Part shown: positions 27,868 through 36,495 of the stretch, piece by piece
Layout: each line of letters begins with the position of its first letter
How positions within the stretch are numbered: position 1 is the stretch's first letter
Source: an uncultured Saprospiraceae bacterium
Lineage (GTDB): Bacteria; Bacteroidota; Bacteroidia; Chitinophagales; Saprospiraceae
Assembly: GCA_937941765.1 (NCBI GenBank)
Contig: CALDGQ010000011.1
Location: forward strand, 54,688-118,687
Length of the DNA: 64,000 bases
Reading direction: 5' to 3'
The notes under the pieces: model-generated
What the model was told of the DNA's origin: nothing
The model's database searches: none
What the model saw: the letters and a program-made list of their open reading frames with translations, nothing else
Program-made: the position numbers and the translations under genes

Positions 27868-30800
27868 ATGCTTACCCGAAAAGTAGTTTTATTCCTCCTA
27901 ATATCCTTACATTTTTTTGCATGTCAGCAAGAAGAGCCAGTCTTTGGAACTACAGGACCTAGCTTTCACTTGGTCGATAATCAATTAGCTGGTGTAGATT
28001 TTAACAACAAACTGACGTACGATGATGAATTCAATATCTACACCTACCGAAATTTCTACAACGGGGGTGGAGTAGCTGTTGGAGATGTCAATCAAGATGG
28101 TTGGTATGACCTTTATTTTACAGGCAATCAAGTTTCCAATAAATTATATTTAAACAATGGTGATTTTACATTCGAGGACATTACCGAAACTGCAGGTGTC
28201 GGTGGGGATCGTTCTTGGTCAACAGGCGTAAGTATGGCGGATGTCAACGGCGACACTTATGTTGATATTTACGTTTGCAATTCCGGAGATATAAAAGGTG
28301 ACAATAAACAAAATGAATTATTTATCAATAATGGCGACAATACATTTACGGAAATGGCGGAAGCATATGGAATCGCAGATAAAGGTTACTCAACGCATGC
28401 GGCTTTTTTCGATTATGATAAAGACGGTGATTTGGATATGTACTTGCTCAATAATTCTTATCAAAATATTGGAAATTTCAATCGCAAAAAAAATCAACGT
28501 ACAAAACGAGATGAAGTAGGAGGAGATAAATTTTTTAAAAATGTAAATGGAAAATTTGTTGATATTTCTGAAGAGGCAGGAATTTATGGGAGCCTTATTG
28601 GATTTGGTTTAGGAGTGACCGTTGGAGATATGAATAATGATTCATGGCAAGATATTTATGTTTCAAATGATTTTTTCGAAAAAGATTATGTTTATATCAA
28701 TAATGGTGACGGAACTTTTACTGAAAAATTGGAAGAACAAATGCGTTCCATATCAGGTGCATCAATGGGAGCCGATATTGCAGATATCAACAATGATGGA
28801 GAACTCGATATTTTTGTAACTGAAATGTTACCAGATTCGGATGCACGAATCAAAACTTCTATGAATTTTGAAAGTTGGGGACGTCATCAGATGAATATTT
28901 CCAATGGCTACTATCACCAATTTGCTAGAAATATGTTGCACCTCAACAATGGAGATGAAACTTTCAGTGAAGTAGGAAGATTGGCAGATGTCGAAGCAAC
29001 GGATTGGAGCTGGGGTTCCCTGATGGCTGATTACGATAATGATGGATTCAAAGATATTTTTATCGCCAATGGAATTTATAGAGATCTCACCAACCAAGAT
29101 TATATCAACTACATAGCAAATGAAAGCACAACAGATGGTGTCAATATCCAACAATTAGTTGACGATATGCCGTCGACGCCCATTGCAAATTACTTATTTC
29201 AAAATAATGGCAATTTGATTTTTGAAAATGTAACCACAAAAGCTGGTTTAGAGTCACCAAGTTTTTCCAACGGAGCGGCCTATGGTGATTTGGATAATGA
29301 TGGCGATCTTGACTTAGTCATCAACAATGTCAATATGCCTCCTTTCATTTATGAGAATCAATCCAGTGGTAATAATTTTATAAAATTAAACCTTCAAGGA
29401 AAAGGAAAAAATACAGATGCAGTCGGAAGTAGAGTCGTCATTTATATTAAAGATGAAATGATGATGCAAGAGCAAATGCCAATTCGAGGTTTTCAATCTT
29501 CTGTAGATCCTAGAATAAATTTTGGTATTGGAGCACATGAAGTAATTGATTCTATCATTATTAGTTGGCCGGATAATCGACTGACCAAATTCACCAATGT
29601 AAAAGCCAATCAATTGATTGTTGTAGATGAAAAAGCTTCCGTTCGTGGATTTGTGAAAACTGGTAAGCCAATTGTAAATACCTTGTTTGAAAAAATGGAC
29701 CCGATCAACGCACTAAATCATACACACAAAGAAAATCAGTTTGTTGATTTTGACAAAAACCCATTGCTATTTCACATGTTGTCTTCTGAAGGTCCTAGAT
29801 TAGCGAAGGCGGATATCAATAACGATGGACTAGAAGATATTTTTATTGGTGGTGCAAAAGGAGAATCAGGTAAAATGTATATTCAAAATCTTAATGGAAG
29901 TTTTAGATCTATGTTTCAACCTAGTTTAGCAACTGATAAAAATTCAGAAGATATAGATGCTGTTTTTTTTGATGCAGATATGGATGGAGATATGGACTTG
30001 TATGTTTGTAGTGGTGGAAATGAGTTTTCTGAAGACTCAAAAGAATTAAAAGATCGATTGTATCTCAACAACGGAAATGCGATGTTTGAAAAATCAACAT
30101 TTGATTTGCCTTTTCGAAAACACGAAAGTACATCTACCATTCAAATAGCGGATTATGACAATGATGGCGATCAAGATATTTTTGTAGGTGTTCGATTAAA
30201 ACCTAACGCATATGGTATCTTTTGCAACGGGTATATTTTTGAAAATGATGGTGCAGGTAAATTTACAGATGTAACAAAACAAATTGCACCTGAACTAGAA
30301 AATTATGGAATGATCACGGATGCGATTTGGGCTGATATCGATGATGATGAAGATCAAGATTTAATCGTAGTAGGAGACTGGGCACCCATTTCTGTATTTG
30401 TCAATAAAAATAAAAAATTAATCAAACAAGACATACCCAATTCTACTGGTTGGTGGAATACGATTCAATCTGGTGATTTTAATAAGGATGGGAAAATTGA
30501 TTTTGTACTTGGCAATCATGGATTGAATTCAAGATTCAAGGCTTCAATTGACCGACCAATCACTTTGGTTACCAATGATTTTGACCAAAATGGGATTGTC
30601 GAACAAATCATAAGTTGTTACAATGGTACGATGTCTTATCCCATGGTACTAAGGCATGATTTAATTCAACAATTACCTAAACTAAAAAAGAAATATGTAA
30701 ATTATGAAAGCTTTGTGAATCAAACGCTTGAAGATATCTTCACAACTGAAGAATTAGCAAATGCATCTCAGAGTAATACCGAATATCTAAGTTCTGCAAT

Positions 30801-31155
30801 TTTGATAAACAAAGGCAACAATTCTTTCTCATTATCTCCGTTGCCGATTGAATCACAATATGCACCCGTGTATGCGATTTTAGTAGAGGATTTTGATTTA
30901 GATGGTAATCAAGACATTTTACTAGGAGGAAATTTATTGAAAACAAAACCAGAAGTTGGAAAATATGATGCAAGCTATGGCCTTTTATTAAAAGGGGACG
31001 GCAAAAACAACTTTATACCAATTGATTCACAACATTCAGGAATTCGAATTTCCGGTGATGTCAGAGATATTCAAAAAGTAAAAACAGTCAATGGAAATTT
31101 AATCATGATTGTAAAAAATAATGATCAAGTGGAGAGTTATACGTATTTTCAATAA
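27868..31155 (+). CDS. CRTAC1-type lipoprotein 4 (VCBS/FG-GAP repeats, ASPIC/UnbV domain)
   Basis: 1,095 residues. Lipoprotein signal MLTRKVVLFLLISLHFFAC with Cys19 followed by QQEEP, again matching a surface-export signal. N-terminal calcium-loop repeats (DVNQDGWYDLYF, DYDKDGDLDMYL, DINNDGELDIFV), ASPIC/UnbV domain at ~509-590 (GSRVVIYIKD, IRGFQSSVDPRINFGIG) and a second block (DINNDGLEDIFI, DADMDGDMDLYV, DYDNDGDQDIFV). Strongly similar to paralog 2 throughout. It is separated from the haloperoxidase-type gene by 255 bases of repeat-containing DNA, so it may have its own transcript. Confidence 0.92.
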   Translation: MLTRKVVLFLLISLHFFACQQEEPVFGTTGPSFHLVDNQLAGVDFNNKLTYDDEFNIYTYRNFYNGGGVAVGDVNQDGWYDLYFTGNQVSNKLYLNNGDFTFEDITETAGVGGDRSWSTGVSMADVNGDTYVDIYVCNSGDIKGDNKQNELFINNGDNTFTEMAEAYGIADKGYSTHAAFFDYDKDGDLDMYLLNNSYQNIGNFNRKKNQRTKRDEVGGDKFFKNVNGKFVDISEEAGIYGSLIGFGLGVTVGDMNNDSWQDIYVSNDFFEKDYVYINNGDGTFTEKLEEQMRSISGASMGADIADINNDGELDIFVTEMLPDSDARIKTSMNFESWGRHQMNISNGYYHQFARNMLHLNNGDETFSEVGRLADVEATDWSWGSLMADYDNDGFKDIFIANGIYRDLTNQDYINYIANESTTDGVNIQQLVDDMPSTPIANYLFQNNGNLIFENVTTKAGLESPSFSNGAAYGDLDNDGDLDLVINNVNMPPFIYENQSSGNNFIKLNLQGKGKNTDAVGSRVVIYIKDEMMMQEQMPIRGFQSSVDPRINFGIGAHEVIDSIIISWPDNRLTKFTNVKANQLIVVDEKASVRGFVKTGKPIVNTLFEKMDPINALNHTHKENQFVDFDKNPLLFHMLSSEGPRLAKADINNDGLEDIFIGGAKGESGKMYIQNLNGSFRSMFQPSLATDKNSEDIDAVFFDADMDGDMDLYVCSGGNEFSEDSKELKDRLYLNNGNAMFEKSTFDLPFRKHESTSTIQIADYDNDGDQDIFVGVRLKPNAYGIFCNGYIFENDGAGKFTDVTKQIAPELENYGMITDAIWADIDDDEDQDLIVVGDWAPISVFVNKNKKLIKQDIPNSTGWWNTIQSGDFNKDGKIDFVLGNHGLNSRFKASIDRPITLVTNDFDQNGIVEQIISCYNGTMSYPMVLRHDLIQQLPKLKKKYVNYESFVNQTLEDIFTTEELANASQSNTEYLSSAILINKGNNSFSLSPLPIESQYAPVYAILVEDFDLDGNQDILLGGNLLKTKPEVGKYDASYGLLLKGDGKNNFIPIDSQHSGIRISGDVRDIQKVKTVNGNLIMIVKNNDQVESYTYFQ

Positions 31156-31240
31156 TTAAAATTGGTTGCTACAAACAACTATTGCTTGTCTGGTGGACCA
31201 GAGGCCAACGGGCTCATAGCATCCAAATAACACTCGTCCA

Positions 31241-31253
31241 GCTCTGAAGGAGC
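31241..31253. repeat. Short palindrome related to the 4.3-kb hairpins
   Basis: GCTC-tgaag-GAGC followed by GAAA resembles GCTCC-aaa-GGAGC-GAAA at 4290-4302. It lies just before the APC permease gene. Confidence 0.35.
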
Positions 31254-31288
31254 GAAACATACATAAAGAGAAACATCAAAACCAAAAA

Positions 31289-32635
31289 ATGCCAACACTA
31301 AACAGAAAACTAACCCTCTATGGCCTAACCATGATTGCAGTAGGTTCATGTATCGGTTCCGGTATTTTCGTAACACCTGCCAAAATTGCACAAACTGTTC
31401 CCAATGCTTCCCTGATTTTAATTGTGTGGACACTAGGTGGCATCATTGCATTAACTGGCGCATTGACATTTGCAGAATTGGGTGGCATGTTTCCAAAAGC
31501 AGGAGGTGTCTATGTCTTTCTCAAAGAAGCGTATGGAGAACTCGTTGCCTTTTTATATGGGTGGGTTACTTTGTTAGTTATCACTTCAGGTGCATTGGCC
31601 GCGTTGGGTCTAGCATTTGCGGAGTACATGACTTTTTTTATAGAATTGGGCAGTACCGGAAAAATAATGTTGGCGATGATGACCATTATTTTGTTGACTA
31701 CGATTAATATTTTTGGGGTAGACGTGAGTCAGATGTTTTCTAACATATTTACAGGATTAAAACTTGGAGCCATGTTGGCGATTGTCATTGCGGGATTCGC
31801 TTTTTATAATGCTGATAAAGTACCGTTGAACTTCACATTATCTGAGAATTTGCCAAGTAATCTCACGAGTGCTGTATTGGCAGCATTGATTGGTGTGTTG
31901 TGGTCGTTCGGTGGATGGCATCACGCATCTTATCTAGCTGGCGAAACCATCAACCCAAAACGAAATGTGCCAAGAGCAATGATCTATGGAGCAGTGATTG
32001 TCACTACTATTTACATATTGATCAACTTAGCGTACATGATGTTATTACCAATCTCAACTATTGCGACAACAGAAAGAGTAGCTGGAGATGCTGTCTCAAC
32101 TTTAATTGCTTCTGGAGGAAAATTAGTGGCCATCATGATAGGGATTTCCATTTTTGGAACAATTAGTATCTACACCATGTCCGCACCAAGAATCTATTTT
32201 GCAATGGCAAAAGATGGCGTGTTTTTTAAATCATTAGCAAAAATTCATCCCAAATATAAGACGCCAGCCAATGCAATGATACTTCAATCTGGATGGGCCA
32301 TTTGTCTACTATTTTTTTGGGGAACTTTCCATAACCTGATTACCTACGTGACTTTTATGGATATTGTTTTCATGACAATGGCAGCAGCAAGTATCTTCAT
32401 TTTTAGAAGCAAAAGAAAAGATTTGGACCGTCCATACAAAACATTTGCTTATCCAATCATACCACTCATTTTTATTTTAATTTCGGCGGCATTTGTAATC
32501 AATACATTGATAGAGAAACCAACACAAGCAATGGCAGGATTGGGATTATTAGCATTAGGTGTCGGCGTATATTTTATCTTCAAAAATATTAATCAATCTG
32601 ACACTAAAAGTGCTGATCACATTAAGGATATTTGA
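31289..32635 (+). CDS. APC-family amino acid permease (LAT/SLC7-like)
   Basis: 448 residues with about 12 hydrophobic helices. The first helix carries the unwound substrate-binding motif GSCIGSGIFVTP (family GSGIF), and helix 6 the WSFGGWHHASYLAGE stretch, followed by TINPKRNVPRA, typical of L-amino-acid transporters in the APC superfamily. These move amino acids across the cytoplasmic membrane by proton symport or exchange; the substrate is unknown. No adjacent catabolic gene points to one. ATG start, with a small palindrome just upstream. A 259-base non-coding gap follows. Confidence 0.92.
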   Translation: MPTLNRKLTLYGLTMIAVGSCIGSGIFVTPAKIAQTVPNASLILIVWTLGGIIALTGALTFAELGGMFPKAGGVYVFLKEAYGELVAFLYGWVTLLVITSGALAALGLAFAEYMTFFIELGSTGKIMLAMMTIILLTTINIFGVDVSQMFSNIFTGLKLGAMLAIVIAGFAFYNADKVPLNFTLSENLPSNLTSAVLAALIGVLWSFGGWHHASYLAGETINPKRNVPRAMIYGAVIVTTIYILINLAYMMLLPISTIATTERVAGDAVSTLIASGGKLVAIMIGISIFGTISIYTMSAPRIYFAMAKDGVFFKSLAKIHPKYKTPANAMILQSGWAICLLFFWGTFHNLITYVTFMDIVFMTMAAASIFIFRSKRKDLDRPYKTFAYPIIPLIFILISAAFVINTLIEKPTQAMAGLGLLALGVGVYFIFKNINQSDTKSADHIKDI

Positions 32636-32642
32636 GTGCAAG

Positions 32643-32745
32643 TTTTCTTTCTGCGATTTATTTAAGTATTTTTCACATCATAATTCTGCGTTTTTAGCGC
32701 TTTCTGAGTGAGGTAATTTACGAAAACAAGATCCTTTGTATCCTA
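32643..32745. repeat. Dispersed intergenic repeat, copy B
   Basis: Related to 27639-27740 (blocks TTTCTTTCTGCGATTT, TTTTCAC, TTCTGCG, AATTTACGAAAACAAGAT). It is followed by two GTGGTAAAAT stretches (near 32763 and 32810), which also occur once next to copy A (near 27612). Confidence 0.5.
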
Positions 32746-32853
32746 TGTCTCTAGGTGATTTTTGTGGTAAAATGCGTACGCTGTTTTTGTGACTTGTCGA
32801 CATCTTCGTGGTAAAATAAGTCAGCATCAAGTAGGTTTAATCCATGGATATAT

Positions 32854-32861
32854 TATTTTTG
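32854..32861 (+). promoter_or_regulatory. Candidate -7 element before the GH13 gene
   Basis: TATTTTTG fits TAnnTTTG, 33 bases before the ATG. No matching TTTG was found at the usual -33 distance, so support is partial. Confidence 0.3.
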
Positions 32862-32894
32862 TGAATTGAGTTTCAAATCTGAAAAACCTTTGCA

Positions 32895-34556
32895 ATGAAA
32901 AAAAATTGGTGGAAAGAAAGTGTCATTTATCAAATTTATCCTCGAAGTTTCAATGACAGCAATGGAGATGGAATCGGTGACCTTCGTGGTATCATCGAAA
33001 AAGTCGATTATCTAAATGATTTAGGAGTGGATATTATCTGGTTGAGTCCAATTTTTTCTTCCCCCAATGATGATAACGGTTATGATATTTCTGATTATAG
33101 AAACATCATGACGGAGTTTGGAAACATGGATGACTTTGATGAATTACTCAAAGCATTGCATGATAAAGGAATGAAACTGTTGATGGATTTGGTCGTCAAT
33201 CATACCTCAGACGAACATGATTGGTTTGAAAAATCGCGTGCTTCAAAAGACAATGAATATAGAGACTATTATTTTTGGAAACCTGGAAAAAACGGAGGAC
33301 CACCCAATAATTGGAAATCCTTCTTTGGTGGAAGCGCTTGGGAACTTGATGAAAAAACAGGTGAATATTATCTGCATTTATTCACAAAAAAACAACCCGA
33401 TCTAAATTGGGAAAATCCAAAAGTAAGAGAGGATATTTTTGATGTTGTCAAATTTTGGTTAGACAAAGGAGTGGATGGATTCCGAATGGATGTGATTCCA
33501 CTGATTTCAAAAAGATTGGAATTTGCAGATGCTGATTTTAGCAATTTCAATAAAGCAATTGAAGAAGTATATTCAAATGGACCTAGAGTTCATGAATTTC
33601 TCAACGATATGTACACGCAAGTGCTTTCTAAGTACGATATGATGACTGTTGGTGAAGGTCCAGGTATTACAAAAGAAGTAGCCAATTTATATGTCGGTAA
33701 GGATAGGGGAGAGTTGAGTATGATTTTTCATTTTGGTCATATGTTTATGGATCATGGGGATGAAGGAAAATTTGACACCGTAAAAGAAGTAACATTAACT
33801 GATTTCAAAAAGGTTTTTAGAGAATGGGATGCAGCGATTGGTAATGATGGATGGATCAATATCTTTTTGGATAATCATGATTTTCCTCGTGCTGTTTCAA
33901 GGTGGGGGAATGATAAAAAGTACAGAATTCCGTCTGCGAAGTTGCTTGCCAATTTAGTATTGACCATGAGAGGAACTCCTTGTATCTATCAAGGTTCAGA
34001 AATCGGAATGACCAATGTAGCTTTCGAAAACATCGAAGATTATGAAGATGTAGAAACACACAACTTCTACAAAGAATGGATCGAAAAAGGAAAGTCGCAT
34101 GATGAATTCATGAAGATTCTATACATCCAAGGAAGAGACAATGTTCGTACTCCAATTCAATGGGATGATTCAAGTCATGCTGGTTTCACAACTGGTGAAC
34201 CATGGCTCAAATTGAATCCAAATTATACCAAGATAAATGTAGCGGCTGCATTGAAAAAGAAAAACTCCGTCTACTATCATTATCAAAAAATGTTGTTGTA
34301 CCGAAAAGAACATCCAACATTAATCTATGGCGCTTATCAAGAAGTTGGACAAAACCACGAAGATTTATTTTCTTATTACCGGTATGATGACAATGGGCTA
34401 TACTTTGTTATTCACAACATGAGTGAAAAGACCTACGAGATTCCAAAGATGAGTGATTTGAAAGAATTGCAACTCGATATTTCGAATTATAAAGTGAAGA
34501 CAGATGATCGATTGAAGTTGAAGCCTTGGGAGAGTCGGGTTTATCGGAAGGTTTAG
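32895..34556 (+). CDS. GH13 alpha-glucosidase (oligo-1,6-glucosidase-like)
   Basis: 553 residues, the usual length for GH13 alpha-glucosidases of this group. Visible landmarks: calcium-loop DSNGDGIGD (21-29), region I DLVVNHTSDEH (98-108), region II GFRMDVI with nucleophile Asp199, acid/base Glu254 in TVGEGPG, and region IV FLDNHD with Asp329. The opening KNWWKESVIYQIYPRSF is typical of oligo-1,6-glucosidase, trehalose-6-phosphate hydrolase and sucrose isomerase relatives. No signal peptide, so it cleaves small alpha-glucosides in the cytoplasm. The exact linkage is uncertain. It stands alone with no linked sugar transporter. Confidence 0.93.
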   Translation: MKKNWWKESVIYQIYPRSFNDSNGDGIGDLRGIIEKVDYLNDLGVDIIWLSPIFSSPNDDNGYDISDYRNIMTEFGNMDDFDELLKALHDKGMKLLMDLVVNHTSDEHDWFEKSRASKDNEYRDYYFWKPGKNGGPPNNWKSFFGGSAWELDEKTGEYYLHLFTKKQPDLNWENPKVREDIFDVVKFWLDKGVDGFRMDVIPLISKRLEFADADFSNFNKAIEEVYSNGPRVHEFLNDMYTQVLSKYDMMTVGEGPGITKEVANLYVGKDRGELSMIFHFGHMFMDHGDEGKFDTVKEVTLTDFKKVFREWDAAIGNDGWINIFLDNHDFPRAVSRWGNDKKYRIPSAKLLANLVLTMRGTPCIYQGSEIGMTNVAFENIEDYEDVETHNFYKEWIEKGKSHDEFMKILYIQGRDNVRTPIQWDDSSHAGFTTGEPWLKLNPNYTKINVAAALKKKNSVYYHYQKMLLYRKEHPTLIYGAYQEVGQNHEDLFSYYRYDDNGLYFVIHNMSEKTYEIPKMSDLKELQLDISNYKVKTDDRLKLKPWESRVYRKV

Positions 34557-34577
34557 GTGATATATGATTAATGATTA

Positions 34578-34638
34578 ATGATGTATGATATGACGTCCAA
34601 ACGTGTACACACGTAAAAACGGTCATATCATACATCAT
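34578..34638. repeat. Long inverted repeat with an inner palindrome
   Basis: ATGATGTATGATATGAC (34578-34594) pairs perfectly over 17 bases with 34622-34638. Within the loop ACGTGT-AC-ACACGT (34601-34614) is a second inverted repeat. No T-run follows, so it is not a standard terminator. It lies in a 328-base gap after the GH13 gene. Confidence 0.6.
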
Positions 34639-34702
34639 ACATCATACATTCCAAAGAGCTTCAGCAATTCAGAAAATAATCATACATCCAAAACAGAAAT
34701 TC
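34622..34702. repeat. Direct repeat, left copy flanking the T9SS gene
   Basis: About 80 bases (GTCATATCATACATCATACA ... AAAGAGCTTCAGC ... ATCATACAT ... AAAACAGAAAT) recur at 36361-36434, with one ATCATAC unit fewer there. It begins inside the right arm of the inverted repeat. Confidence 0.6.
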
Positions 34703-34884
34703 TAGTACCGTCGCTTTGATCTTGGGCCAAAAAGCGGCGTCTCTCAAGTACTGAAAATACCCAAAGCAAATAATTTGTTGCATTTTTGTTAGCTGAACTC
34801 TTATCGCCCAACAAAGTATACCCAATATATTTCGTATCTTGATGTTTCTCCTAAAAGCGTGTCAAAAAATTAAATCCATATTAA

Positions 34885-36282
34885 ATGAAAAGTCTAACAA
34901 CAATATTCGTATTAACAATTTGTTTTCACTTGATTCTTGTTGGTCAAAACACTGTTTTTGAAAACGTTTATGGAGGTAGTGAGAAAGTTCGGTTTCTTGG
35001 TGTCGATGAAATGCAGTCTGGAGATTTTGTTTTAGTTGGCTTTTCAAATGTAGATTCTTTGTTTAGTGTACATAGGTATATTGTAAAAACTAATAGTGCT
35101 GGGGATACCTTGTGGACAAAAAAAATATTAACGCCAGGTGGGGCGGTTGCTCAAGCCGTAAAGGTTTTGCCGGATGACTCATTTGTTACAATTGGACTCA
35201 TTCATACATTGAGTACTCCAATTTCAATAGGCTATTTTTCAAAATTTGATGAGCTAGGAAACTTGCTCTGGGAACATACTTATGACCCTGAGAATTATAG
35301 GTTTAATAATGTTATACAGACGGAAGATGGTGGATTTGTTCTATCAGGATACTATACAGATAGTGAAAATGAATTGGCATATAATATCATCAAAACGGAT
35401 GCAAGTGGAAACAGAATCTGGTCTTACTTAATAGAGACACCGGACGATGTTCTACCAAGTGCAGTTGATGTGTTGGAAACCCAAGAAGGAGCTATAGTTT
35501 TGGCAGGAACAGTATTAGAACTTGCATATCAAGGAGGGTATATGATAAAGCTCACTCCTTCAGGGGACTTATTGTGGAGGAAAAATTATTATGATGGAAA
35601 TCGTCCTAAAAGAATTATCCAAACCGCTTCTAATGAATATTTGTTGTCTGGGCAATCTAAAACCCATAATTCTTATCTCTTGAAAGTAGATGAAAATGGA
35701 GAAAAGTTATGGGAATATATCTATGGTGATCCTCAAAATTTTGCAATTAGTAATGATCTTGTTCAAACACAAAATGGAGACATTTATATGAGTGGATTTA
35801 TTTCGGAAGGGACTATTTGGGATGGCCATCTAATAAAAACAAATGAAATGGGGCTATTACAGTGGGAATCATTTTATGGTGGAGAGTATTCTGATAGGTT
35901 TGACAAAATGATTTTAACCTCTGATTTAAAATTACTAATGGCTGGCTATTCCAATGATCTTCAAAACACTGTAATCACTTCAGGTTATGTGGTAAAAATA
36001 GATGACAATATTTCAGCATTATCAATTGATGAAAAATACAAATCCAATAAATTATCCATCCAACCCAATCCATCCAGCGGAGCTGTTACCGTAAGTTTTA
36101 TCTCAGATATCGGTCAAGTCAAGCAAATTGAAATTTATAATATAGATGGAAAACTATGCACAGCCAATCACCAAATACATTCCGATCGTATTGAAATAAA
36201 TGGATTAACAAAAGGTCTATATTTTGTGAAAATTTATAACAGTCAACAAGCATTTCGAAGTGAGTTGTTTATAGTGAAATAA
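34885..36282 (+). CDS. Secreted propeller-like protein with T9SS type A sorting domain
   Basis: 465 residues. Signal peptide MKSLTTIFVLTICFHLILVGQ. Residues ~25-370 are repeats of about 48 residues of the form GYVVKTxxxGxxLWxxxYG ... xTxDGGFVLSGY (for example VIQTEDGGFVLSGYYTD, QTQNGDIYMSGFISE), as in secreted Bacteroidota beta-propeller-like proteins. The last ~80 residues (LSIQPNPSSGAVTVSF, LTKGLYFVKIYN) are a T9SS type A sorting domain, so it should be released to or held on the surface. The gene is enclosed by two direct repeats and two hairpins. No specific activity can be assigned. Confidence 0.85.
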   Translation: MKSLTTIFVLTICFHLILVGQNTVFENVYGGSEKVRFLGVDEMQSGDFVLVGFSNVDSLFSVHRYIVKTNSAGDTLWTKKILTPGGAVAQAVKVLPDDSFVTIGLIHTLSTPISIGYFSKFDELGNLLWEHTYDPENYRFNNVIQTEDGGFVLSGYYTDSENELAYNIIKTDASGNRIWSYLIETPDDVLPSAVDVLETQEGAIVLAGTVLELAYQGGYMIKLTPSGDLLWRKNYYDGNRPKRIIQTASNEYLLSGQSKTHNSYLLKVDENGEKLWEYIYGDPQNFAISNDLVQTQNGDIYMSGFISEGTIWDGHLIKTNEMGLLQWESFYGGEYSDRFDKMILTSDLKLLMAGYSNDLQNTVITSGYVVKIDDNISALSIDEKYKSNKLSIQPNPSSGAVTVSFISDIGQVKQIEIYNIDGKLCTANHQIHSDRIEINGLTKGLYFVKIYNSQQAFRSELFIVK

Positions 36283-36325
36283 AATTTGATTTTTTTCACT
36301 TCTCCTTTTTTGAAGATCTAGACCA

Positions 36326-36434
36326 TTGATACGTGACTAACGTACTCCCCGCGTATCAACGTCATATCATAAATCATACATTTGAAAGAGCTTCAGCGAG
36401 TGAAAAAACCATCATACATTCAAAAACAGAAATC
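36326..36434. repeat. Hairpin plus direct repeat, right copy flanking the T9SS gene
   Basis: TTGATACG (36326-36333) pairs with CGTATCAA (36352-36359). The direct repeat GTCATATCATAAATCATACA ... AAAGAGCTTCAGCG ... CATCATACATT ... AAAACAGAAAT follows at 36361-36434. The order hairpin then direct repeat is the same as in the left copy. Confidence 0.6.
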
Positions 36435-36440
36435 AATAAA

Positions 36441-36480
36441 AAAAACCCGCTCAACAAAAGTTGAACGGGTTTCTTTTTAT
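36441..36480. terminator. Bidirectional rho-independent terminator
   Basis: AAACCCGCTCAAC / GTTGAACGGGTTT form a 13-bp stem with one mismatch and a 4-base loop. T-runs flank it on both strands. It lies between the convergent T9SS and DUF937-OmpA genes. Confidence 0.85.
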
Positions 36481-36495
36481 TGATTACTGTTTTAA

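Noticed and set aside
34578..34638. Inverted repeat as the GH13 terminator
   Set aside because: The stem is AT-rich with a 27-base loop and no T-run follows.
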